From assembly GCA_003640645.1 (NCBI GenBank), contig QGHH01000029.1, forward strand, positions 1 through 61,285: a stretch of 61,285 bases of DNA, written 5' to 3'. Shown one piece after another: positions 19,215-27,701 of this stretch (its first letter is position 1; each line of letters starts with the position of its first letter). This DNA comes from Fredinandcohnia aciditolerans. Its GTDB lineage: Bacteria > Bacillota > Bacilli > Bacillales > Bacillaceae_L. A program made the position numbers and the translations under genes. Under the pieces are notes generated by a model, which saw only the letters and a list, made by a program, of their open reading frames with translations, did not search any database and was not told where the DNA came from.

Positions 19215-19385
19215 TTCAAATGCGCCTTGGCTTATTTGCCGCCCGATTTTTTAGACCCATACGATGTAGATCACTAAGACGTTGCCACAGGAAATGGCGT
19301 TCAGAGTCTTTAATCTTATTCTCAAAAAACCTCCTATGAAAAATCGTGGCATCCGCCAGCGGCTATAACTTTATTCAGTCTGGGT
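19215..19385. repeat. Dispersed intergenic repeat, family 2, copy 1 (mraZ-rsmH gap)
   Basis: On the plus strand the ordered blocks TTGCCGCC, GTTGCCACAGG, TGGCGTTC, AGTCTTTAA, CAAAAA, GAAAAATCGTGGCA, CCGCCAG and GGCT recur with the same spacing at 43012-43175, roughly two thirds identical by eye. A short ORF-like stretch on the minus strand has no usable start and is not shared with the second copy. The element lengthens the mraZ-rsmH interval and is presumably transcribed. Confidence 0.55.
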
Positions 19386-19459
19386 TTGAATCCTCCCAAA
19401 ACATTATACTCATAAAGCATTCATCACACCATAAAAAAAGTGAATCCTGCAGAATAAAG

Positions 19460-19891
19460 TTATATATCAAAACCGATCATATTTTCAGCTATATCAGAAA
19501 AAGATTCTTCGGAAGCAGCGAAATATTCTTCCCACTTCTCCTTACTCCAAATTTCAATACGGTTTGATACTCCAAGTACTACACATTCCTTCTCAAGCCC
19601 AGCGTATGAAACTAACGGTGATGCAATATTTACTCTTCCTTGTTTATCAAGTTCACATTCAATGGCCCCAGAAAAGAAAAAACGTGTGAACGCACGGGCG
19701 TCTTTTTTAGTAAGTGGGAGTGTTTTTAATTTTTCCTCAAGTATTTTCCATTCTGATTGTGGGTAACCGAATAAGCACTGATCCAAACCTCTAGTTAAAA
19801 CAAATGTTTCTCCTAGGTTTTCTCGAAACTTAGCAGGTATAATCATTCGGCCTTTCGTATCAACAGTATGATGGTATTCTCCCATGAACAT
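19460..19891 (-). CDS. mraZ: Transcriptional regulator MraZ
   Basis: MraZ is a ring-forming DNA-binding protein that controls the mra/dcw promoter. From the start at 19891 it is 143 aa with two SpoVT/AbrB-like halves: [16 protein letters not shown]... and, in the second, [16 protein letters not shown]. The C-terminal NMIGFDI is as in B. subtilis. Upstream in-frame codons at 19897 and 19906 exist, but the family start is MFMGEY and GTGGGG lies 9 bp before it. The direct repeats at 19903-19947 are its probable operator, which implies autoregulation. Confidence 0.96.
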   Translation of the reverse strand: MFMGEYHHTVDTKGRMIIPAKFRENLGETFVLTRGLDQCLFGYPQSEWKILEEKLKTLPLTKKDARAFTRFFFSGAIECELDKQGRVNIASPLVSYAGLEKECVVLGVSNRIEIWSKEKWEEYFAASEESFSDIAENMIGFDI

Positions 19892-19902
19892 ATCCATTGT
19901 CC

Positions 19903-19947
19903 CCACTTTCTGACTTTATCTTACCACAATCCCCCACTTTCCACCAC
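19903..19947 (-). promoter_or_regulatory. MraZ-type operator: GTGG direct repeats
   Basis: Minus-strand GTGG words end at 19944, 19934 and 19924, exactly 10 bp apart, and a further AAAGTGGGG has its GTGG ending at 19903, two helical turns away. MraZ proteins of other bacteria bind G-rich repeats spaced by one helical turn upstream of mraZ. A TAAGAT that could serve as -10 lies just after the third box. The assignment as operator is inference from spacing and location. Confidence 0.7.
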
Positions 19948-19973
19948 CGGTTTTTATATAAAATTACCAAATA

Positions 19974-20002
19974 AAAAAAATCCCCGGAATTCCGAGGATT
20001 TT
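19974..20002 (-). terminator. Terminator downstream of bshC
   Basis: AATCCTCGG and CCGGGGATT pair around a short loop, with a run of eight Ts on the minus strand. It separates bshC from the mraZ promoter region. Confidence 0.85.
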
Positions 20003-20011
20003 CGTCATATT

Positions 20012-21637
20012 CTACATTATTACTACCTTATGCTTTCCGTTAAATTCAAACGGAAGTACTAATAAATCTTGGATAAAATCGTCTCCGTATTTATTTAAAT
20101 AATAAAAAACATTCCAAACTCTCTCCTGTGGGGAGCCAAGTGGTAGAAGAGATTGTTCAATCCGGTTAAAACGATTCAATTCAATTTCATTACGGTTTAG
20201 GATACTTCGGTTTATAGTGTTCTTCAAGAAGTCAAGCTGGGATTGAATGTTTTGAGCATTTTTCAAGAGGAGATCCCCTAATCCTGAATCAACTTCAAGC
20301 CCCACTTTTCGTATTTTCTTATGAATTTGCTCTACTTCTTTTTTCGCATCTAGGATAATCCCATCCACATCAGCTGTTTGTTGTTCCAACCAAGACTGTT
20401 TCACTTTTGAAAGTTCTCCAGAAAGGGCAGCTGGAATCGTTAAGTCCACTTCTTTGATATTAGACTCGATCGCCCTTTCAACAATTGTCATCATGAGTCT
20501 TGGTACAACAGGAGGCATCTGAATCTCCATGACAGCAAACACTTTTTTTAACTCGGCCCAGTATGAAACCTCGCCAGGTCCAGAAATAAAAGCTAATGTT
20601 GGGAACAAGAACTCCTGCATAACTGGTCTTGTTACTACATTGTTACTTAGAAGTTCTGGGTGTTTCTCCGCAACTTCAAGTAATTCGTCTCCACAAAGTA
20701 TACATTCATTGTTTTTCCCACTAAACACATCATGTGCCACATTATACTCAAGTAAAATACGTTCATCATTTTGGGTATAAAAAAGGTTAGCACTTGACTC
20801 GTTCATTTCAATCATTTTTGGGTATTGATAAGATGACAATACCTCTTGCTGAAGCAACAATCCATCATGGAGTTCTCTATTTTTTTCAACCATTTTTCTT
20901 AAGAATTGTGATTGAATAGCTCTAAGTTCTTTTGATCCTGAATCAACAAGGATAAGACCGGTTTCTCCAAAAAGATCATTTATAATGTGTACAAAGAAAT
21001 CAACATATGTTTTTGAGTTTTCTACAAAAACAGTTAAACGTTCCAGAAGATGATTCGTATAGTTTGTTTCACCATATGTCTCGAAAATTTCTTCAATCCA
21101 CTCTAATAATCCCACTTGTTCAATTTCAATCGATGAAACCATTGTTTTACGATTGTGATATTGTGGAACAGTCCTTTTTCGAATACCATTTTTTAGATTT
21201 ACATAGAGATGATTGATCTCCGCAAAATCATGGTCTTCTCCCGCAATCCAAAACACTGGTAAAACCGGTACATTTAACTTCTCCTCTTGTTCTTTTGCAA
21301 GTTTTATTATAGATACGATTTTATGGATCGTATATAATGGCCCAGTTAAAATACCCGCTTGTTGACCACCAATCACCACTACACTTCTCGGATCAAGTAG
21401 CTTGTTAATATTCTTGATCGTGTGTTGATGATAATTGAATCTTTTATTAAAGATTAGCAAATGCTCAACAAGTTTTTCACGTTCAAAATGCCTTTTTTGT
21501 AGGTCCTTTTTTCTTATCTCATAGACAAGGGGAGAATGTATATCATAATCGAAAAATTTCTCTATATCCATTTTATTTAAAAGATAGTCATTGACTAATC
21601 GATTTGATGATGGCAAAGAGAGATCCAAAACCTCCAT
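20012..21637 (-). CDS. bshC: Bacillithiol biosynthesis cysteine-adding enzyme BshC
   Basis: BshC is the putative cysteine ligase that completes bacillithiol, the low-molecular-weight thiol of Bacilli. The 541-aa protein has the usual length, an ordered nucleotide-binding fold with VVVIGGQQAGILTGPLYT and VFWIAGEDHDFAEINH (a HIGH-like region in the family), and a C-terminal coiled coil. As in B. subtilis (yllA) it lies directly before mraZ, separated by a strong terminator. The genes for earlier bacillithiol steps are not in this window. Confidence 0.93.
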   Translation of the reverse strand: MEVLDLSLPSSNRLVNDYLLNKMDIEKFFDYDIHSPLVYEIRKKDLQKRHFEREKLVEHLLIFNKRFNYHQHTIKNINKLLDPRSVVVIGGQQAGILTGPLYTIHKIVSIIKLAKEQEEKLNVPVLPVFWIAGEDHDFAEINHLYVNLKNGIRKRTVPQYHNRKTMVSSIEIEQVGLLEWIEEIFETYGETNYTNHLLERLTVFVENSKTYVDFFVHIINDLFGETGLILVDSGSKELRAIQSQFLRKMVEKNRELHDGLLLQQEVLSSYQYPKMIEMNESSANLFYTQNDERILLEYNVAHDVFSGKNNECILCGDELLEVAEKHPELLSNNVVTRPVMQEFLFPTLAFISGPGEVSYWAELKKVFAVMEIQMPPVVPRLMMTIVERAIESNIKEVDLTIPAALSGELSKVKQSWLEQQTADVDGIILDAKKEVEQIHKKIRKVGLEVDSGLGDLLLKNAQNIQSQLDFLKNTINRSILNRNEIELNRFNRIEQSLLPLGSPQERVWNVFYYLNKYGDDFIQDLLVLPFEFNGKHKVVIM

Positions 21638-21728
21638 AAATTCTTGTTCTTCCTTTCTTATCCAGTATGTATCTTAGATGAGTATAGCACGCTTTTTCTA
21701 TAAACCAAAAATATTCGCTCATGATGGA

Positions 21729-22121
21729 TTAATTTATGGTTGTGACGAAAATTCGTTGAACCAATCCGATTAAAAGCAAAAGAATATAAGCAAATGTAGA
21801 TACAAGAAAAACAAATCGCCATGATTTCTTAATTACTTTCACAGTATCTATTTCATGACTCTTTCTCCAGGTTACAAAACCAGTCAGCAAAATGGCAATA
21901 ACAAGGATCAGGATGATTAGCCAAAGCATGCTTTTTCCAACAATTACGAGCAATAAATAATGAACTGCAATGAGAAAAAATACGGTTGTAATATCTACCG
22001 AAAGAAAAAACGATTTTCTGTTATTTTTCACTATAAATCTACTAATTAAATAGACTAGTATAAAACCAAGCACAGGAACTGTAACAAATGTCGCCGCAAT
22101 ACCCGCAAAAAAATTGACCAT
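21729..22121 (-). CDS. DUF3397 membrane protein
   Basis: A 130-aa membrane protein with four hydrophobic stretches (about 3-28, 43-62, 64-84 and 100-125) separated by short basic loops such as KNNRKSFF and TWRKSHE. It resembles the DUF3397 family found next to bshC in Bacilli. No catalytic motif is visible and the function is unknown. It starts 12 bp after panE and is probably in the same transcript. Confidence 0.75.
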   Translation of the reverse strand: MVNFFAGIAATFVTVPVLGFILVYLISRFIVKNNRKSFFLSVDITTVFFLIAVHYLLLVIVGKSMLWLIILILVIAILLTGFVTWRKSHEIDTVKVIKKSWRFVFLVSTFAYILLLLIGLVQRIFVTTIN

Positions 22122-22133
22122 TTCCGATCCCCC

Positions 22134-23000
22134 TTATCTTTCCATCCCTTTTATAGAATCATATAGAAATTGTGTTATCGCTACTTCCCGCTCTATTTTC
22201 TTTGCTTCAGCTAATACATACCCTAAAATGGCATCAATTTCGGTTTTTCTTCCCTCTTCTAAATCTCGTAGCATAGAAGATTTATTTTGAGCAGTATTCT
22301 TACAAATTGTCGTCACAAGCTCCCACATTTGTTCTTCATTACAAGGTATGACAGACGTGATTTCACGAAATAAAGTCTTGACTTGGTTCTTGAAATACTC
22401 ATTTTGAAGCAATCTCCCATTCTTAACTCCATATAAAGCTGTTAATGGATTGATGACTGCGTTAACAATCAGCTTTGAAGTCATCATTTCATACCAATTA
22501 TTATGAAATTCGATTTGGAACTCCTTGATTGAAATATCAAATGTAATAATATCCCCTTTAATAATCCCAAACTTTGTACGACCTATGCCAGTATGTATGA
22601 TGGAAGTATCATTCAATTTTAATGCACCATGTTCAACAACACCCACAAGGATATTCTTATTTTCGAGTTGTTTCATGAAATCAAGATGCCCCATTCCGTT
22701 TTGTAGAAAACAAACCGTTTGTACCTTTTCTATGTCTTTGATCTGTGAAAGGACGTCCTTCAATATGTATTGTTTCACCGCGATGAAAAGTATATCTTCC
22801 CCGATTACACTAGCTGTACTTGTTACAGCTTTTACACGGTATGTATTTGACGTGTTTTCAATTTCTATTGTTACACCTTTTTGATTAATTTCAGATGCCT
22901 GACGTTCAGTTCTCGTATATAGGGTTACATCATGGTATTCTGCAAGATAGCCTGCAAATAACAACCCGATAGAACCCCCACCAATTATTCCAATTTTCAT
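22134..23000 (-). CDS. panE: 2-dehydropantoate 2-reductase
   Basis: An NADPH-dependent ketopantoate reductase of the pantothenate pathway (YlbQ position). The N-terminal dinucleotide fold starts MKIGIIGGGSIGLLFAGYL, followed by LFIAVKQY and CFLQNGMGH; the C-terminal helical domain has SKLIVNAVINPLTALY with the conserved K..N..N..T pattern of the active site. At 288 aa it is slightly short, as is common in Bacilli. It is the first gene of a short unit with the DUF3397 gene. Confidence 0.93.
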   Translation of the reverse strand: MKIGIIGGGSIGLLFAGYLAEYHDVTLYTRTERQASEINQKGVTIEIENTSNTYRVKAVTSTASVIGEDILFIAVKQYILKDVLSQIKDIEKVQTVCFLQNGMGHLDFMKQLENKNILVGVVEHGALKLNDTSIIHTGIGRTKFGIIKGDIITFDISIKEFQIEFHNNWYEMMTSKLIVNAVINPLTALYGVKNGRLLQNEYFKNQVKTLFREITSVIPCNEEQMWELVTTICKNTAQNKSSMLRDLEEGRKTEIDAILGYVLAEAKKIEREVAITQFLYDSIKGMER

Positions 23001-23107
23001 AGTTCCAACTCCATAGTTTGTCCTACCTTTATTTTACCAAAAAGCCCGACAAAATGACTAGATACTTACTACAAAAGGTAGGCAAAACAAAACAGAAAAC
23101 AGAAATA

Positions 23108-23130
23108 ACCCCAAGGCAATTCCTTGGGGT
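23108..23130. terminator. Terminator of the acyl-CoA carboxylase operon
   Basis: A perfect stem ACCCCAAGG / CCTTGGGGT with a 5-nt loop lies 18 bp after the carboxyltransferase stop. The minus-strand tail TTATTTCTG is only moderately T-rich. Confidence 0.6.
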
Positions 23131-23147
23131 CGGTTCATCCTTCTTAT

Positions 23148-24689
23148 TTATACTGGGTATACTGGATGCTTTTTCTGGCCGAATTCAAGTTCCTTTGTTT
23201 CGTAAGCGGCCAAACGATCAATGAGGACACGTCTAAGCTCTGCAGCTGGAACAATATCATCAACAATTAACTCCGATGCAAGCTTGTAGATATCGATCGT
23301 CTCTTTATATTCTTGTTGTTTTTGTTGAACAAAAGCGACCCGCTCTTTTGGGTCTTCAATTTCATTAATTTTATTCGAATATACAGCATTAACCGCTGCT
23401 TCAGGCCCCATAACAGCAATTTGAGCTGTCGGAAGTGCCACACAGTAATCAGGCTCAAATGCAGGACCAGCCATCGCATAAAGTCCAGCGCCATATGCTT
23501 TTCGCACGATAACTGAAATTTTCGGTACAGTTGCTGAGCTCATTGCAGCAATCAATTTTGCTCCATGTCTAATGATGCCCGCCCTTTCAACCTTTGTACC
23601 AATCATAAATCCAGGAACATCTGCTAAGAACACTAACGGGATATGGAATGCATCACATAATGTGATAAATTTAGCCGCTTTGTCTGCAGAATCTACAAAT
23701 AAGACACCACCCTTTACTTTCGGTTGGTTAGCGATAATTCCAACAGGTCTGCCATCTATACGCGCTAGCCCAGTAATTATTTCCGGAGCAAATAGTTTCT
23801 TAATCTCATAGAAGCTACCTTCGTCAATGAGGGTATCAATACCTTCATACATATTAAAAGGAGCATTCTGATTTACAGGTATTATCTCTTGAAGACTTTT
23901 ACCTTCCTTTGGTAATTTCCCTTCAATAAAAGTGGGTTTGTTTAAATAATTGGCAGGAAAAAATCGCAAATACTGTCGTGCACTTTGAATCGCTTCCTCT
24001 TCATTGGCAGCAAGTACATCTCCACAGCCACTAACTGTACAGTGCATTCGTGCTCCGCCCATTTCTTCTAAGGTCACTTTCTCACCAATGACCTTTTCAG
24101 CCATCCTTGGTGATCCTAAATACATTGAAGCATTTTTATCAACCATGATTACAATATCGCAAAACGCTGGAATATAAGCCCCTCCTGCAGCTGACGGGCC
24201 AAATAAAATACATATTTGGGGGATCATCCCAGATAGTTTTACTTGATTATGAAAAATCCGACCTGCCCCGCGACGATTCGGAAACATCTCAAGTTGGTCA
24301 GTAATTCGTGCTCCTGCGGAATCTACTAAATATAATAGCGGTACACGAAGTTTTTCAGCAGTCTCTTGAATCCGAATGATCTTCTCAACTGTCCGGGCCC
24401 CCCACGAACCCGCTTTAACAGTAGAATCATTTGCCATTACACATACTTTTTGACCGTTTATTTCCCCAATTGCAGTTACGACCCCGTCTGCTGGAAGGTC
24501 GCCTGCTGAATTGTTTGCGTATTTTCCATCTTCTTGGTATATTCCTTTATCAAATAAAAGCGCAAGACGATCACGAACAAATAATTTATTTTGTTCTTTC
24601 AGCTTTTGATGGTATTTTTCATGCCCTCCTGCTTCAATTTCTTTGCTTTTTTCTACTAACATTTGATCCAAATCCTTCGTATGAAGCAT
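23148..24689 (-). CDS. Acyl-CoA carboxylase, carboxyltransferase subunit (YngE/PccB-like)
   Basis: A biotin-dependent carboxyltransferase that moves carboxyl groups from biotin to an acyl-CoA such as propionyl-, methylcrotonyl- or acetyl-CoA. The 513-aa protein carries both crotonase-like halves in one chain: an N-terminal half with YLVDSAGARITDQLEMFP and GPSAAGGAYIPAFCD, and a C-terminal half with FLADVPGFMIGTKVERAGIIRHGAK and KAYGAGLYAMAGP, the oxyanion-hole regions. Single-chain CTs of this kind act in branched-chain amino acid or propionate metabolism, not primary fatty acid synthesis. The acyl specificity cannot be read safely. It is the last gene of a three-gene operon. Confidence 0.93.
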   Translation of the reverse strand: MLHTKDLDQMLVEKSKEIEAGGHEKYHQKLKEQNKLFVRDRLALLFDKGIYQEDGKYANNSAGDLPADGVVTAIGEINGQKVCVMANDSTVKAGSWGARTVEKIIRIQETAEKLRVPLLYLVDSAGARITDQLEMFPNRRGAGRIFHNQVKLSGMIPQICILFGPSAAGGAYIPAFCDIVIMVDKNASMYLGSPRMAEKVIGEKVTLEEMGGARMHCTVSGCGDVLAANEEEAIQSARQYLRFFPANYLNKPTFIEGKLPKEGKSLQEIIPVNQNAPFNMYEGIDTLIDEGSFYEIKKLFAPEIITGLARIDGRPVGIIANQPKVKGGVLFVDSADKAAKFITLCDAFHIPLVFLADVPGFMIGTKVERAGIIRHGAKLIAAMSSATVPKISVIVRKAYGAGLYAMAGPAFEPDYCVALPTAQIAVMGPEAAVNAVYSNKINEIEDPKERVAFVQQKQQEYKETIDIYKLASELIVDDIVPAAELRRVLIDRLAAYETKELEFGQKKHPVYPV

Positions 24690-24699
24690 TATTACCCTC

Positions 24700-24912
24700 C
24701 TATTCTAGTACAAGTAATACATCATCTTCGTTTACAAAATCACCGATTTCTACTTTAATAGAAGCAACTTTACCAATCTGTCCGCTTTCTATCGGGATTT
24801 CCATTTTCATTGATTCCAGCATGACCACAACTTGGCCTTCGTTAATTTCTTCCCCTTCTGAAACCAATACTTGTAATACTGTCCCTGCCATACTCGCTTT
24901 TATTTCTTTCAT
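24700..24912 (-). CDS. Biotin carboxyl carrier protein (stand-alone biotinyl domain)
   Basis: A 70-aa protein that is just one biotinyl/lipoyl domain. The biotinylation motif ESMKME (lysine 36) sits at the hairpin turn, with the typical MAGTVLQVLVSEGE N-terminal strand and VNEDDVLLVLE end. It carries CO2 between the biotin carboxylase encoded before it and the carboxyltransferase after it. It is the size of B. subtilis YngHB. Gaps to the neighbours are 10 and 14 bp, consistent with one operon. Confidence 0.93.
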   Translation of the reverse strand: MKEIKASMAGTVLQVLVSEGEEINEGQVVVMLESMKMEIPIESGQIGKVASIKVEIGDFVNEDDVLLVLE

Positions 24913-24926
24913 ATCAATTCCCCCTA

Positions 24927-26252
24927 TTAATTGAGATATTTTGTAGTATATTCTCCTTTTAAAAAGGATGCCTCGTTAATAATTCGTTGGAATAAAGGGA
25001 TATTCGTTTTTATTCCTTTGATTACAATTTGATTCAGATACTCCTTAGCTGATTGAATCGTTTCTTTTCGGCTGTCACCATTCACAATAATTTTTGCAAT
25101 CATCGGGTCGTAAAATGGTGTAACAGTTGTTCCTTTTTCATAACCATTGTCTACTCGCACATTTGGATCATTATCCGGAAATGTATACTCCTCTATTTTT
25201 CCTGGAGATGGGAAAAATTTTACCGGATCTTCTGCATACACACGAAACTCAATCGAGTGGCCCGATGATAGTATGTCATCCTGTGACAAAGGTAGTTTCT
25301 CTCCCATTGCCACAAGAATTTGCCACTTTACGAGATCTATATTCGTAATCATTTCCGTAATGGCATGTTCAACCTGAAGTCTCGTATTCATTTCTAAGAA
25401 ATAAAAATTTTCTTCTTCATCGACAATGAATTCAATCGTACCGGCATTTGTATAGTTCACATATTCAGCTGCCTTTTTGGCTGCTTGACATATTTTTTCA
25501 CGCGTTTCATTAGATAAGAATGGAGAAGGTGTTTCCTCAATTACTTTCTGGTTTCGACGTTGAATCGAACAATCTCTTTCAAAAAGATGAACGATGTTTC
25601 CGTGATGGTCACCAAAAATTTGTACTTCTATATGTCTTGCATTGGGAATAAATTTTTCGATGAACACTTCTTCATTTCCAAAATACGTCTTAGCTCTAGT
25701 TTTTGTTGCGTGAAACGCTTTTTGTAGTTCTTCCTCAGAATTGCAACAAATCATCCCAATACCACCGCCACCGCCACTTGCTTTTAGCATTACTGGATAG
25801 CCATATTCTGAAGCAAGCACACAAGCTTCATCTATTGTTCGAATACTTTCATTACTTCCTGGCACAACAGGAACACCCGCTTCGATCATAGTTTGTCTTG
25901 CTTTTACCTTATCGCCCATCAATGAAATAAGTGAGGGTGAGGGTCCAATGAAAACCATTGATTGTTCTGCAACCGCCTTTGCAAAAGTTGCATTTTCCGA
26001 TAAAAACCCATAGCCTGGATGGATTGCATCAACATGTTCCTTCTCGGCAATTTCGAGAATTTTATCCATTTGAAGATAGGATTTTAAAACGGGTGCCTCA
26101 CCGATTCGATGCGCTACAGTTGCATTATTTACAAATGGTAATTTCTGGTCCGCATCTGAATAAATAGCGACTGTTTCGACCCCCATCTCGTGGCATGTTT
26201 TCATGATTCGTAAAGCGATTTCTCCCCTGTTTGCAATTAATACTTTTTTCAA
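24927..26252 (-). CDS. Biotin carboxylase subunit of an acyl-CoA carboxylase
   Basis: An ATP-grasp biotin carboxylase that carboxylates the biotin of the carrier with bicarbonate and ATP. The sequence begins KKVLIANRGEIALRI, has the glycine-rich loop KASGGGGGIGM, the HIEVQIFGDHHGN and CSIQRRNQKV segments, and EMNTRLQVEHAITE near the active site. At 441 aa it is the usual size. The start is a TTG at 26252 with AAAGGGG upstream; the 25-residue open extension is not expected to be translated. It is the first gene of the operon, and a CcpA-type cre is about 80 bp upstream. Confidence 0.93.
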   Translation of the reverse strand: MKKVLIANRGEIALRIMKTCHEMGVETVAIYSDADQKLPFVNNATVAHRIGEAPVLKSYLQMDKILEIAEKEHVDAIHPGYGFLSENATFAKAVAEQSMVFIGPSPSLISLMGDKVKARQTMIEAGVPVVPGSNESIRTIDEACVLASEYGYPVMLKASGGGGGIGMICCNSEEELQKAFHATKTRAKTYFGNEEVFIEKFIPNARHIEVQIFGDHHGNIVHLFERDCSIQRRNQKVIEETPSPFLSNETREKICQAAKKAAEYVNYTNAGTIEFIVDEEENFYFLEMNTRLQVEHAITEMITNIDLVKWQILVAMGEKLPLSQDDILSSGHSIEFRVYAEDPVKFFPSPGKIEEYTFPDNDPNVRVDNGYEKGTTVTPFYDPMIAKIIVNGDSRKETIQSAKEYLNQIVIKGIKTNIPLFQRIINEASFLKGEYTTKYLN

Positions 26253-26332
26253 GATCTGTTCCCCTTTCGTTGAAAGATCAAATCCACCCACACTATAATT
26301 TCTACACGTATCTACATAATCCTGCACACAAT

Positions 26333-26346
26333 TGAAAACGCTTTCT
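26333..26346. promoter_or_regulatory. CcpA cre-like site
   Basis: TGAAAACGCTTTCT matches the cre consensus TGWAANCGNTNWCA at all but the last position. It lies between the divergent biotin carboxylase operon and ylbP. Catabolite repression of the carboxylase operon would fit a degradative role; the promoter itself is not certain. Confidence 0.55.
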
Positions 26347-26441
26347 ATATTTTTCTACAGAATTTTTTGTATTTTTGTTGTATAATGTTTTTATATTCAT
26401 AATTACAGTTTCTCTTAGTAGAATCGCAAGGGGGATACAAA

Positions 26442-26915
26442 ATGTATACGGCAAAGGTTGAGAAATTATTAGTAAACTACAAAACACTTGAAGAATTTAA
26501 AGCATTTAAAGAATATGGTCTTCAAGAATTATCCATGCTGGAAGACCTTGAATCAAACATTATCGAAAATGATAGCGTTTCACCATTTTACGGAATTTTC
26601 TTTGGTGATAAATTAGTAGCACGTATGAGTCTTTATCGTGTTGATAAAAAATTCAATAAATATTTTGAACCTGCACAAGATTATTTAGAGCTTTGGAAGC
26701 TTGAAGTACTTCCAAATTATCAGCAAAAAGGATTTGGGAAAGCATTAGTGGACTATGCAAAAACATATAATCTACCGATCAAAACAAATCCACGTGTGAA
26801 ATCAGCTGAGTTTTGGGAAAAAATGGGCTTTACCCCTGCATCTTACAACATGGAACGTGACCTTGGAGAAAACCCTCTTCTTTGGTTCCCGGATGGTGTA
26901 CATGAAATCGACTGA
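26442..26915 (+). CDS. ylbP: GNAT-family N-acetyltransferase YlbP
   Basis: A 157-aa GNAT-fold protein. The acetyl-CoA binding core is seen as LWKLEVLPNYQQKGFGKALVDYAK, with the Q/R-x-x-G-x-G/A turn near residue 95. It ends with a short tail that contains AEFWEKMGF, typical of motif B. The substrate is not known. AAGGGGG lies 7 bp before the ATG and a TATAAT is present at 26381-26386. As in B. subtilis it neighbours ylbO and panE, here with the carboxylase operon inserted on the panE side. Confidence 0.88.
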   Translation: MYTAKVEKLLVNYKTLEEFKAFKEYGLQELSMLEDLESNIIENDSVSPFYGIFFGDKLVARMSLYRVDKKFNKYFEPAQDYLELWKLEVLPNYQQKGFGKALVDYAKTYNLPIKTNPRVKSAEFWEKMGFTPASYNMERDLGENPLLWFPDGVHEID

Positions 26916-26928
26916 TTTTTCTAAATAA

Positions 26929-26954
26929 GCGCAAGGCACATGGAGCTAGACACC
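26929..26954 (+). repeat. Truncated remnant of the family 1 repeat
   Basis: AAGCGCAAGGCACATGGAGC followed by TAGACA joins the usual 5-prime and 3-prime ends of the family 1 repeat (compare 121-222 and 60930-61180) with the middle missing. It lies between the ylbP stop and the terminator. Confidence 0.45.
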
Positions 26955-26961
26955 AAAAGAA

Positions 26962-27001
26962 GAAAACAGCTGAACATATTGTCAGCTGTTTTCCTTTTTT
27001 A
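26962..27001. terminator. Bidirectional terminator between ylbP and ylbO
   Basis: GAAAACAGCTGA and TCAGCTGTTTTC form a 12-bp perfect stem with an 8-nt loop, followed on the plus strand by CCTTTTTT and on the minus strand by TTCTTTTGG. It serves two convergent genes. Confidence 0.85.
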
Positions 27002-27616
27002 TTTCTCAACTCTTTCCAGATTCCCATTTCGGTCCATTTGAAATTTAACTTTCTTACTTCTTTCATCCTCCTGGAGAACCACCATTTTACGAGCACGCTC
27101 CATGATTTCGATTAATGCCTTATAATCTTCTTCAATTAATTGAATATTATTTTCTAACGTATTATTTTGTGCCTTTAATGTTTTAACTTGTTCTTGAAGC
27201 TTACTTATTTGAGTGTTCAAGTTCCGATTTTCATTTACGACCTTCTGAAACTCACTTTCCGTCTTTTCATATTCTTCAAGGAACCGAATCACATCTTTTA
27301 ATTGCAATACTTGTTGTTTACTATCTACATTTTCAATGATCACTTGTTCCAATGAATTATCCTGAAGTTGTTCCCCATTGTTTTGCTTCTTCAATTCCTT
27401 ACGCTGCTTTTTTGCAAGCTCAATCCCTGATTTATATTGTTTGCGGACATATGAGTTCCATCTAAAACCACAAGCAGCAGCGGTTCGGGATAATGTTCGG
27501 CCAACCTCTTCAAATGCACCTAATTGTGTACCTCCCTCACGGATATGGCGCAATACTACCTCTGCAAGCAATAAATCTTCATCTTGAGTCCATGCATCTT
27601 GACGTGTTGAAGTCAT
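26999..27616 (-). CDS. ylbO: RsfA-family prespore transcription factor YlbO
   Basis: A 205-aa regulator with an N-terminal Myb/SANT-like DNA-binding domain (WTQDEDLLLAEVVLRHI ... TAAACGFRWNSYVRKQY, residues 9-62) and a long coiled coil (about 65-175). RsfA-family proteins modulate sigma-F/sigma-G dependent genes in the forespore of B. subtilis; YlbO is the paralogue at this locus. TAGGAGGG is well placed before the ATG. It ends in the shared terminator with ylbP. Confidence 0.88.
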   Translation of the reverse strand: MTSTRQDAWTQDEDLLLAEVVLRHIREGGTQLGAFEEVGRTLSRTAAACGFRWNSYVRKQYKSGIELAKKQRKELKKQNNGEQLQDNSLEQVIIENVDSKQQVLQLKDVIRFLEEYEKTESEFQKVVNENRNLNTQISKLQEQVKTLKAQNNTLENNIQLIEEDYKALIEIMERARKMVVLQEDERSKKVKFQMDRNGNLERVEK

Positions 27617-27701
27617 ATCTTTCCCTCCTAAACTTCTTTTTTATTAATACATATGCATGTAATAGAAAAGATAGACTACTCACACTCTAGCATGGAAATA
27701 A

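Noticed and set aside
19215-19330. Minus-strand short ORF with RHFLWQRLSDL-type sequence between mraZ and rsmH
   Set aside because: No ATG, GTG or TTG start in frame behind the AGGAGG; the sequence belongs to a dispersed repeat whose other copy does not keep the frame.
24431-24934. 167-codon plus-strand ORF across the carboxylase subunit genes
   Set aside because: Antisense to two well-supported genes, with low-complexity Ser/Leu composition.
26253-26327. 25-residue extension of the biotin carboxylase
   Set aside because: The TTG at 26252 has the ribosome binding site and begins at the conserved KKVLIANRGEIA; the extension runs through the promoter region.
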